Assembly (NCBI GenBank): GCA_020852865.1
Contig: JADYZZ010000070.1
Span: forward strand, 51,935 to 115,934
DNA: 64,000 nucleotides
DNA from: Rubrivivax sp.
GTDB lineage: Bacteria; Pseudomonadota; Gammaproteobacteria; Burkholderiales; Burkholderiaceae_C
Reading direction: 5' to 3'
The translations under genes and the position numbers were made by a program. Of the stretch, positions 57,338 to 64,000 are shown piece after piece (within the stretch, counting starts at the first letter, position 1; each line of letters opens with the position of its first letter). The notes below the pieces were generated by a model. The model was given only the letters and a program-made list of their open reading frames with translations. It did not search any database and was not told the DNA's origin.

Positions 57338-57754
57338 ATGAGCGCTGTCCCGGCTCCGGCGCACGCCGCCGCCGTCACCCCCGAGCACATGGCCGCGGCC
57401 GGGCTGCGCGCCTTTGCGCGCATCGCCGAGGCCTGGGGTCTGAGCGTCGACGAGCAGTTGTGCCTGCTCGGCCAGCCGCCCCGCAGCACCTACTTCGCCT
57501 GGCGCAAGCATCCCGAGCGGGCGGCGCTGCCGCGCGACACGCTCGAGCGCCTGTCCGAGCTGCTCGGCATCTGGAAGAGCCTGCAGATCCTGCTGCCCGA
57601 GCCGGCCGCGGCCGATGCCTGGGTGCGCAAGCCCAATGCGGCACCGGGCCTGGGCGGGCGCAGTGCACTCGCGCGCATGCTCGCGGGCAACGTGAGCGAT
57701 CTGCACTTCGTGCGCCGCTACCTCGATGGCGTGCGCGGCGGCGGCTGGTCTTGA
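57338..57754 (+). CDS. Xre/MbcA/ParS-type antitoxin
   Basis: 138 residues of the type that neutralises RES toxins. The helix-turn-helix-like core is FARIAEAWGLSVDEQLCLLG, followed by TYFAWRKHPERAALPRDTLE, and the C-terminal part that interacts with the toxin is ADAWVRKPNAAPGLGGRSAL, typical of the Xre-RES antitoxins (DUF2384). Directly followed by the RES gene. Expected to bind DNA upstream and repress the operon. Confidence 0.9.
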   Translation: MSAVPAPAHAAAVTPEHMAAAGLRAFARIAEAWGLSVDEQLCLLGQPPRSTYFAWRKHPERAALPRDTLERLSELLGIWKSLQILLPEPAAADAWVRKPNAAPGLGGRSALARMLAGNVSDLHFVRRYLDGVRGGGWS

Positions 57755-58476
57755 CGGCGCTCCTGCCCCCGCGCGCGGCGCGGCTGACAACCGGAGCGCC
57801 GGCGCTGCGCCGCGTGCGCTGGCCCCAGGCCTGCCGCATCGTGCCCACGCGACACCCATCGGTGAACCTGTTCGACCGCGTCGCCGACGCCGCCGACTTC
57901 GACGCGCTGTACGCGCTCGAGGCGCTGACCAACGACCGCATCCGCGACGAACTCGGCCAGATCGAGCGCGTGCCGCGTGCCCAGCGCCAGTACGGCCCGG
58001 GCAGCGGGCCGATCATGGCTGCGTTCACGCATGTCAACACGCAGGGCAGCCGCTTCGCGGACGGCCGCCACGGGATGTTCTACGCTGCGCGCGAGCGCGC
58101 CACCGCGGTGGCCGAGACGCGCCACCACCACGCGCGCTTTCTGGCCGCCACGCGCGAAGGCCCGCTGCATCTGCCGATGCGTCTGTACCACGTGGCGATC
58201 GACGCGCGCCTGCACGACCTGCGCCCGGCCGGTGCCGTGCCGGAGGCGGTGTTCGATCCCGACGACTACACCGCCGCGCGTGTGCTCGGTGCGCACCTGC
58301 GCGCCGCGGGTTCGCAGGGGGTCGTCTACCCGAGCGTGCGCCAGACGCACGCGCCGCGCGGTCATTGCGTGGGCCTGTTCACGCCCCAGGGCGCGCGCCG
58401 CTGCCTGCACGCCGCCGTGCTGCTCTACGCCTGGGACGGCACGCGCTTCACCGACGTCTACGAGAAGACGGCGTGA
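57751..58476 (+). CDS. RES-domain toxin
   Basis: 241 residues with the RES domain: the Arg of VPTRHPSVNLFDRVAD, then GRHGMFYAARERATAVAET and the late YPSVRQTHAPRGHCVGLF, which gives the R-E-S pattern. RES toxins deplete NAD+ by hydrolysis or phosphorolysis. The start is a TTG overlapping the antitoxin stop as TTGA; the upstream frame in the ORF track is a shadow of the antitoxin gene. No ATG fits, which may keep toxin translation low. Confidence 0.88.
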   Translation: MTALLPPRAARLTTGAPALRRVRWPQACRIVPTRHPSVNLFDRVADAADFDALYALEALTNDRIRDELGQIERVPRAQRQYGPGSGPIMAAFTHVNTQGSRFADGRHGMFYAARERATAVAETRHHHARFLAATREGPLHLPMRLYHVAIDARLHDLRPAGAVPEAVFDPDDYTAARVLGAHLRAAGSQGVVYPSVRQTHAPRGHCVGLFTPQGARRCLHAAVLLYAWDGTRFTDVYEKTA

Positions 58477-59282
58477 GCCCACCGGCGCGCGGCCAAACCG
58501 CCCACCGCGATGCCCGTGGCGGTGCCGCGCGCAGCCCGAGCCCGGTGGCGCCGGCCGGCAGCACCGGCGCGAGGGCCGATCGCCTCGACGCGCTGCGTGG
58601 TCTGGCGATGCTGTGGATGGCGGCCTACCACTACCTGTTCGACCTCAACCACTTCGGCTACCTCGTGCCGCACCAGGACTTCTATCACGCGCCGCTGTGG
58701 ACGCTGCAGCGCACCGGCATCCTGAGCCTGTTCCTGCTGTGCGCGGGCCTCGGCCAGGCGGCGGCGCAGGCCGCGGCGCAGCCGGGGGCGCGCTTCTGGC
58801 GGCGCTGGGCGCAGGTGCTGGCCTGCGCGCTGCTGGTGAGCGCCGGCTCGGCGCTGATGTTTCCGAAGAGCTGGATCTACTTCGGCGTGCTGCACGGCAT
58901 CGCGCTGATGCTGCTCGTCGCGCGCTGGGCCGCGCCGCAGGGCCGCGGGCTGCTGTCGCTGGCGGCGCTGGCGATCGCGCTGCCGTGGTTCGTGCAGCAC
59001 CCGTTCTTCGAGACGCCGCTCACGAACTGGGTGGGCCTCGTGTCGCGCAAGCCCGTCACCGAGGACTACGTGCCGCTGCTGCCCTGGCTGGGTGTGATGC
59101 TGCTCGGGCTCGCCGCCGGGCAGTGGCTGCTGGGCCGGCACCGGACCTGGTTCACCGCATCGCTGCCGCCCGTGCTGGCGCCGCTGGCGCGGCTCGGGCG
59201 CTGGCCGCTCACCTTCTACATGCTGCACCAGCCGCTGTTCCTGGGGCTGTTGCTCGGCGGTCGGGCGCTCGGCGCGTGGTAG
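58473..59282 (+). CDS. DUF1624-type membrane protein (heparan-alpha-glucosaminide N-acetyltransferase family)
   Basis: 269 residues. After a polar N-terminal leader of about 30 residues (rich in Ala, Arg, Pro) come a DALRGLAMLWMAAYHYLFDL helix, typical of the acyltransferase-like DUF1624 family, and about six hydrophobic helices ending with WPLTFYMLHQPLFLGLLL. GTG start 58473 overlaps the RES stop as GTGA. It is thus in the toxin operon, which is unusual. Function is unknown. Confidence 0.8.
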   Translation: MSPPARGQTAHRDARGGAARSPSPVAPAGSTGARADRLDALRGLAMLWMAAYHYLFDLNHFGYLVPHQDFYHAPLWTLQRTGILSLFLLCAGLGQAAAQAAAQPGARFWRRWAQVLACALLVSAGSALMFPKSWIYFGVLHGIALMLLVARWAAPQGRGLLSLAALAIALPWFVQHPFFETPLTNWVGLVSRKPVTEDYVPLLPWLGVMLLGLAAGQWLLGRHRTWFTASLPPVLAPLARLGRWPLTFYMLHQPLFLGLLLGGRALGAW

Positions 59283-59297
59283 GCCGCGGCGCGCGCC

Positions 59298-60104
59298 TCA
59301 GCGTGATGCCGTCAGCGCGTCGTCGAAGATCGCCACGGCGCGCGTCCAGCCGGCCGAGGCGCCGCGGATCTTGTGCGGGAAGCAGCTGATGAAAAAACCC
59401 GTGGCCGGCAGCGCCTCGAGGTTGTGCAGCTTCTCGAGATGGCAGTAGCCGATGTCGCGGCCCGCCTTGTGGCCTTCCCAGATCAGGCTGGCGTCATGCG
59501 TCTGGCCGTACTTGCGCGCCGTGTGCACGAAGGGCGCGTCCCAGCTCCAGGCGTCGGTGCCGGTGAGGCGAACGCCGCGCTCGAGCAGATGCATCGTCGC
59601 CTCGTAGCCCATGCCGCAGCCGGCGCTTACGTAGTCGGGATGGCCGTAGCGGCTGCCCGCGCGCGTGTTGACGACCACGATCTCGAGCGGCTGCAGGCGG
59701 TGGCCGATGCGCGCCAGTTCGGCCTCGACGTCGGCGGCGCTGGCGACGTAGCCGTCTTCGAAGCGGCGGAAATCGAGCTTGACCGCCGGCTGGAAGCACC
59801 ACTCGAGCGGCACCTCGTCGATCGCGATCGCCGGCTTCTTCGCGCCCAGCGCCTTGTCCATCGTCGAGTGGAAGTGGTAGGGCGCATCGAGATGCGTGCC
59901 GTTGTGCGTGGTCAGCTGCACCATCTCCACCGCCCAGCCCTCGCCGTCGGGCAGATCCTCCTTCTTCAGCCCCGGAAAGAACGGCTCGATCTGTGCGAAG
60001 GTGTGCTCGTGCGTGAAGTACTGGATCTTCGGCGCGAACGCGGGCGGATCGCTCAGCACGTCGTTCTCGAGGTAGATCGACAGGTCGACGAAGCGGCGCG
60101 GCAT
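59298..60104 (-). CDS. Cyclase-family (kynurenine formamidase-like) metal-dependent hydrolase
   Basis: 268 residues. The metal-binding signature HNGTHLDAPYHFHSTMDKAL matches HxGTHxDxPxH, with VNTRAGSRYGHPDYVSAG further on. Members hydrolyse amides, lactones or thioesters. The last gene of the ABC transporter operon, 18 nt after the second permease, so it likely processes the imported compound. Not recognisable as true KynB from context. Confidence 0.88.
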   Translation of the reverse strand: MPRRFVDLSIYLENDVLSDPPAFAPKIQYFTHEHTFAQIEPFFPGLKKEDLPDGEGWAVEMVQLTTHNGTHLDAPYHFHSTMDKALGAKKPAIAIDEVPLEWCFQPAVKLDFRRFEDGYVASAADVEAELARIGHRLQPLEIVVVNTRAGSRYGHPDYVSAGCGMGYEATMHLLERGVRLTGTDAWSWDAPFVHTARKYGQTHDASLIWEGHKAGRDIGYCHLEKLHNLEALPATGFFISCFPHKIRGASAGWTRAVAIFDDALTASR

Positions 60105-60122
60105 GGTCTGGCTCCTTGGCTC

Positions 60123-60887
60123 TCAGGCCGGATGTTGCCACGCGAGCAGCCGGCGCTCGGCCAGCGCCAGCAGCGCGTTGCTGGCCAGCCCGAGCGCGCC
60201 CAGCAGCGCGATGCCGGCAAACAGCTCGCTGGCGCGGAAGGCGCGCGCGGCGAGCAGGATCGCCTGCCCCAGACCCGGCTGCGAGGCGATCATCTCGCCG
60301 ACCACCGAGACGATGAGCGAGACGGTGAGCGCGACCCGCATGCCGGCGACGATGTCGGGCAGCGCATTGGGCAGCCCGATCCGCAGCACGAAGGCAGCGC
60401 GCGAGAGCTCGAGCGCGCGCGCCACCTCGTGCAGGCGCTCGTGCACCGCCGCCAGCCCGTGCACGGTGGCCAGCAGCACCGGCCACATCGATCCGAAGGC
60501 GACCACGGCCAGCACCATGCCGTCGGACAGCCCGAACAGCGCGATCGCCAGCGGCATCACGGCCGAGGCGGGCAGCGGCCGCACGAACTCGAGCGTCGGC
60601 CCGATCCAGGCGCGCAGCGTGGACGACAGACCCACCGCGCAGCCCAGCGCCACACCGCACGCGCTGGCCAGACCGAAGCCGAGCAGCATGCGTTGCAGCG
60701 TGCTCCAGGTGAACGCGGCGAGCTCGCCGGCGGCCAGGCCCTCGACCAGGCTGCGCGCCGTGGCCTCGGGGCTGGGCAGGAAGACCGGACTGAGCCAGCC
60801 GGCGTGGCTGGCGAGCCACCACAGCGCGACGCAGGCGGCCAGCGCCGCGGCCGAGGCGGCGAGGTCACGCGGGCCGAGCTGCCTCAT
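60123..60887 (-). CDS. NitT/TauT-type ABC transporter permease (second)
   Basis: 254 residues with about six helices and the EAA loop LHEVARALELSRAAFVLRIGLPNALPDI, which contacts the ATPase. ATG 60887 overlaps the first permease stop as ATGA. With its paralogue it likely makes a heterodimeric channel, rather than the usual homodimer of this family. Confidence 0.9.
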   Translation of the reverse strand: MRQLGPRDLAASAAALAACVALWWLASHAGWLSPVFLPSPEATARSLVEGLAAGELAAFTWSTLQRMLLGFGLASACGVALGCAVGLSSTLRAWIGPTLEFVRPLPASAVMPLAIALFGLSDGMVLAVVAFGSMWPVLLATVHGLAAVHERLHEVARALELSRAAFVLRIGLPNALPDIVAGMRVALTVSLIVSVVGEMIASQPGLGQAILLAARAFRASELFAGIALLGALGLASNALLALAERRLLAWQHPA

Positions 60888-61657
60888 CGGCGCGGCGCCG
60901 CTGTCGGTTCCGGCGCCGCGCCCATGCGCCGCGCGAGGCGCCGCTCGAGTGCCAGCGCGCCGGCGTTGACGGCCCAGCCGACGACGCCGATCCAGCCCAG
61001 CCAGGCGAGCATCGCCGCCGGGTCGAGGCTTTGCTGCGCGATCGTCATCGCGTAGCCCATGCCGTTGGGGTTGGCGGCGATCTCCACCGTCACCGCGACG
61101 ACGAGGGCAATCGCCACGCCCAGGCGCAGCGCGACGAACAGGCGCCCTGCCATCGCCGGCAGCAGCACGCTCGTGAGCAGCGCGCGCGGCGCGAGCTCGA
61201 GCGCGGCGGCCACTTCGAGCAGCCGGGGCTCGACGCCGCGCGCCGCGGCCTGCGCCAGCACCAGCATCGGCCAGAAAGTGGCGAAGGCCACCACCGACAC
61301 CTCCATCGCGAGGCCGAAGCCGTAGATCAGCATCGCCAGAGGGATCAGCGCCACCGACGGCACCGGGCGCAGCAGTTCCACCGTCAGGAACGCCGCGGCG
61401 GCGCTGCGCCGCGACAGGCCGAGCACGATGCCCAGCGCGCCGCCGGCCAGCGCGCCCAGCGCGAGGCCGAGCGCGGCACCGCCCAGCGTGAACGCGCTGG
61501 CCGACCACAGCGAGCCGTCGGCGGCAAGCCCGGCCAGCGCACGTGCCGCCGCGCTCGGCGCAGCCAGCGCGTCGCTGCCGCGCCCCGCGGTGCGCGCCCA
61601 GGCTTCGAGCAGCGCCAGCAGCGCGGCGGGGAAGACGAGGGCGCGCCAGCGCTTCAT
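60884..61657 (-). CDS. NitT/TauT-type ABC transporter permease (first)
   Basis: 257 residues, six helices, EAA loop EVAAALELAPRALLTSVLLPAMAGRL. It is clearly related to the next permease but of different sequence. ATG start at 61657, 67 nt after the ATPase gene. The C-terminus is a short Arg/Pro-rich tail. Confidence 0.9.
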   Translation of the reverse strand: MKRWRALVFPAALLALLEAWARTAGRGSDALAAPSAAARALAGLAADGSLWSASAFTLGGAALGLALGALAGGALGIVLGLSRRSAAAAFLTVELLRPVPSVALIPLAMLIYGFGLAMEVSVVAFATFWPMLVLAQAAARGVEPRLLEVAAALELAPRALLTSVLLPAMAGRLFVALRLGVAIALVVAVTVEIAANPNGMGYAMTIAQQSLDPAAMLAWLGWIGVVGWAVNAGALALERRLARRMGAAPEPTAAPRR

Positions 61658-61724
61658 CGCAACGGACTGCGCCGGCGTGCGGCCAGGGCTTCGGGCAAGG
61701 ACATGGCGGCGCGTCGCGGAAGCT

Positions 61725-62516
61725 TCAGTCGTGCCCGAGATGGCCGTAGAGCGCGCGGCGCAGGCGCAGGAACTCGGGGTGCTCCTTGGTGGTGAGCTGC
61801 TCGCGCGGACGCGCGATCGGCACCTCGACCAGAGCGGCCACGCTCGGTCGGCCCGGGCCGGGGTGTGCGCGCAGCGCGACGACGCGGTCGCCCAGGTACA
61901 GCGCCTCCTCGAGGTCGTGCGTCACGAACATCACCGTCAGACCCTGCTCGCGCACGAGGCGCGCCAGCTCGTCTTGCAGCGTCTCGCGCGTCATCGCGTC
62001 GAGCGCGCCGAACGGCTCGTCCATCAGCATCAGCACCGGCTGCTGCGCCAGGCAGCGCGCGATCTGCACGCGCTGCTGCATGCCGCCCGAGAGCTGCGCC
62101 GGAAACTTGCGCGCATGCTCGACCAGGCCCACGGTGGCGAGCACGGCCTTGATGCGTGCGCCGCGTTCGGCCGCCGGCACACCGGCCGCCTCGAGCGCCA
62201 GCGCGACATTGCCCTGCACGCTGCGCCAGGGCAGCAGCGCGCGCCCGTAGTCCTGGAACACGAAGGCGACGGCGCGCGACGGTGCCGTGACCACGCGCCC
62301 CTGGCGCAACACGCGCCCGGCGCTGGGCACCAGGAAGCCCGCGGCAGCGCGCAGCAGCGTCGTCTTGCCGCAGCCCGAAGGGCCGATCACGCAGACGAAT
62401 TCGCCGCGGCGCAGCACGAGCGAGGTGGGCGAGAGGATCTCGCGTCCGCCCAGCGTCACCGCCACGCTGTCGAAGGTGAGCAGCGCGTCGCTGTCGGGAG
62501 CCGGGGCCGGGTTCAA
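61725..62516 (-). CDS. NitT/TauT-type ABC transporter ATPase
   Basis: 263 residues with Walker A (GPSGCGKTTLL), ABC signature (LSGGMQQRVQIARCL), Walker B (VLMLMDEPFGALD) and the switch His (MFVTHDLEEALYL). All catalytic elements are intact. Start is a TTG at 62516 in the absence of a suitable ATG nearby. Follows the substrate-binding gene by 76 nt. Confidence 0.92.
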   Translation of the reverse strand: MNPAPAPDSDALLTFDSVAVTLGGREILSPTSLVLRRGEFVCVIGPSGCGKTTLLRAAAGFLVPSAGRVLRQGRVVTAPSRAVAFVFQDYGRALLPWRSVQGNVALALEAAGVPAAERGARIKAVLATVGLVEHARKFPAQLSGGMQQRVQIARCLAQQPVLMLMDEPFGALDAMTRETLQDELARLVREQGLTVMFVTHDLEEALYLGDRVVALRAHPGPGRPSVAALVEVPIARPREQLTTKEHPEFLRLRRALYGHLGHD

Positions 62517-62592
62517 GCCGAGGCCGGCGGGCGCGGCGCGCCGTCGGAGGCAAGGGGTCGCGCGCGCAGGCGTGCGCCGCAGCGCCGGTGCA

Positions 62593-63531
62593 TCACCGCG
62601 CGATCAGCGTCGCGATATTGGGTTCGCCCCTGAGCATCTCCTGGTCCTTCATCAGGCCCACCCAGTAGGCAAGCTGCCGGTCGTTGACGATCGGGCCCGG
62701 CGGCGAGATCTGGATCTTGCCCAGCACCTCCGGCGGCAGCTTGATGTACTTGCCGATGTGCCGGCGCACGCGGGCGTCGTTGGCCGGCTTGGTGACGAAG
62801 GCGGCGGCTTCGACCACCGCCTCGCGGAAGGCCTTGGTCGCGGCCGCGTTGCGCGCCACCCAGTCGCGCCGCGCGGCGTAGACGATGGTCGGTTCGCCCT
62901 CGGGCAGGAAGGTCGAGTAGTAGCTCGCCACGTAGCCCACGCCGCTGTCGACGATGCGGCTCATGAACGGGTCGGCGCTGACCACGGCGTCGAGCGAGCC
63001 GCCGCGCAGCAAGTCGCCGTGCTGCGGGAAGGCGGCCTCGACGAAGTTGACCTTCCTGTAGTCGACGCCGTTCTGCTTGAGCCAGGCGCGGAAGGTCACG
63101 TGCAGGAAGGCACCGAGCCCCGGCACGCCGATCTTGCGGCCGACGCAATCGGCCGGCCTGCGGATGCCCGAGCCGGCCCGCGCGACCAGGCCGAAGCCGG
63201 TGATCGTCTTGCTCGTGACGCCGCCGCCGGCCACCACGACATGGTCGAGCCCGCCGTCCACGGCCTGCAGGAACACGCTCGGCGTCGGCCCGCCGATCTG
63301 CAGCGAGTCGGCCTGCACCGCGGCCGGGATCGTGGAGTTGAGCGGGATGAACTTGGGCTCGACGTCGAGCCCGCGCTTGTCGAAGTAGCCTTCCTCCTTG
63401 GCGACGAAGACCGTCGCGAAGTCGGTGACGGCGGTGTAGCCGAAGACGATCTTGGTCGCCTGCGCCCGCACGGCGAGCGGCGTGCCGATGCCGGCGGCGG
63501 CGAGCGAGGCGAGGACTTGGCGGCGATGCAT
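62593..63531 (-). CDS. NitT/TauT-type ABC transporter substrate-binding protein
   Basis: 312 residues, beginning MHRRQVLASLAAAGIGTPLA, an export signal resembling Sec or Tat types, then the SsuA/THI5-like periplasmic binding fold (FGYTAVTDFATVFVAKEEGY, VGRKIGVPGLGAFLHVTFRA). Members carry sulfonates, nitrate, pyrimidine precursors, or phthalate-like acids; the ligand here cannot be told. First gene of the operon. Confidence 0.9.
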   Translation of the reverse strand: MHRRQVLASLAAAGIGTPLAVRAQATKIVFGYTAVTDFATVFVAKEEGYFDKRGLDVEPKFIPLNSTIPAAVQADSLQIGGPTPSVFLQAVDGGLDHVVVAGGGVTSKTITGFGLVARAGSGIRRPADCVGRKIGVPGLGAFLHVTFRAWLKQNGVDYRKVNFVEAAFPQHGDLLRGGSLDAVVSADPFMSRIVDSGVGYVASYYSTFLPEGEPTIVYAARRDWVARNAAATKAFREAVVEAAAFVTKPANDARVRRHIGKYIKLPPEVLGKIQISPPGPIVNDRQLAYWVGLMKDQEMLRGEPNIATLIAR

Positions 63532-63635
63532 CGAGCGGGACTCCGGTGGATTGAACGCAGGCGTCGCGGCAGATGCGGCGGCCCCCGGCTGAGGCGCCCG
63601 GCGCGGCGGCGCCTCGCGCGAGCTACGATCATCGC

Positions 63636-64000
63636 ATGAGCGCCCGGATCCTGATCGGTTTTCACGCCGTCACGGTGCGTCTGAAGACGGCGCCGCAGAC
63701 GGTGCTCGAGGTGCATGTCGACGTCGCGCGGCGCGACGCGCGCATGCGCCGCTTCGTCGAGCGCGTCGCCGCGGCGGGCATCAGGCTCGTCGACAGCGAC
63801 GCCGAGCGCCTGGCGCGACTGGCGCGCAGCGGCGCCCACCAGGGCGTGGCGGCGCGCGTCGAGCCGCTCGCGACGCGGCATTCGCTCGACGACATCCTCG
63901 ACGCCGTGCGCGGCGCGCCGCTCGTGCTGGTGCTCGACGGCGTCACCGACCCGCACAACCTCGGTGCCTGCCTGCGCGTGGCCGACGGCGCCGGCGCGCA
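63636..64000 (+). CDS. rlmB: 23S rRNA (guanosine-2'-O) methyltransferase RlmB, N-terminal part
   Basis: SpoU-family methyltransferase running off the right edge (about 121 residues visible). ATG 63636 starts SARILIGFHAVTVRLKTAPQ, the RlmB N-terminal substrate-binding domain, and the motif 1 region LVLVLDGVTDPHNLGACLRV is present. It methylates G2251 of 23S rRNA in E. coli. The ORF track missed it because no stop falls in the window. Confidence 0.93.
   Translation, partial: MSARILIGFHAVTVRLKTAPQTVLEVHVDVARRDARMRRFVERVAAAGIRLVDSDAERLARLARSGAHQGVAARVEPLATRHSLDDILDAVRGAPLVLVLDGVTDPHNLGACLRVADGAGA

Overview
The window is a very GC-rich chromosomal segment with gene content typical of a motile, polar-flagellated betaproteobacterium of the order Burkholderiales (Rubrivivax/Leptothrix-like). 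This placement rests on FliC/FliD/FliS/FliT/YcgR order, an Mrp antiporter with fused A and B subunits, SPINDLY-type glycosyltransferase next to flagellin, and abundant acyl-CoA catabolism; it is an inference, since no rRNA or other marker is present. Nearly all long ORFs antisense to the genes called here are shadows produced by high GC.

Layout. (1) 1-0.2 kb: start of an adenylate-forming ligase. (2) 0.3-12.2 kb: flagellar basal body, switch and export genes fliR-Q-P-O-N-M-L-K-J-I-H-G-F on the minus strand, with fliE divergent. (3) 12.2-18.4 kb, minus strand: two type IV pilin-like genes, ycgR, fliT, fliS, fliD and two near-identical flagellin genes. Two clear sigma-28 promoters lie here, one before fliD and one before the upstream flagellin, together with an intrinsic terminator between the flagellins. 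(4) 18.9-27.7 kb: a glycan island beside the flagellins (TPR-O-GlcNAc transferase, DegT aminotransferase, two glycosyltransferases, WbqC-like protein, formyltransferase, methyltransferase, GT2 enzyme), probably for flagellin or surface sugar. (5) 28.2-38.8 kb: double UspA protein, Mrp cation/proton antiporter operon, ThrH, transglutaminase-like protein, thioesterase, HtrA-type protease and CutA.

(6) 38.9-56.3 kb: acyl-CoA metabolism. A TetR gene heads a cobalamin-dependent acyl-CoA mutase operon (TetR, B12-binding subunit, catalytic subunit, and a GTPase chaperone MeaB fused to a PaaI thioesterase). The mutase keeps the catalytic His but has lost the Arg and Tyr that bind the methylmalonyl carboxylate, so its substrate is probably a different acyl-CoA. 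After a DUF349 gene comes a biotin-dependent acyl-CoA carboxylase, an AtuD-like dehydrogenase and a thioesterase. Divergently placed are an SCP2 lipid carrier, a MerR-type regulator, a thiolase and a FadB-like enzyme. A perfect TGACGTTAACGTCA palindrome lies between the divergent arms, and a 268-bp element of nested inverted repeats separates SCP2 from the regulator.

(7) 56.4-64 kb: sirtuin, Xre/RES toxin-antitoxin pair overlapping a membrane acyltransferase gene, a NitT/TauT-type ABC transporter operon with two permeases and a cyclase-family hydrolase, and the start of rlmB. No tRNA, rRNA, CRISPR array, transposase or phage gene was seen.
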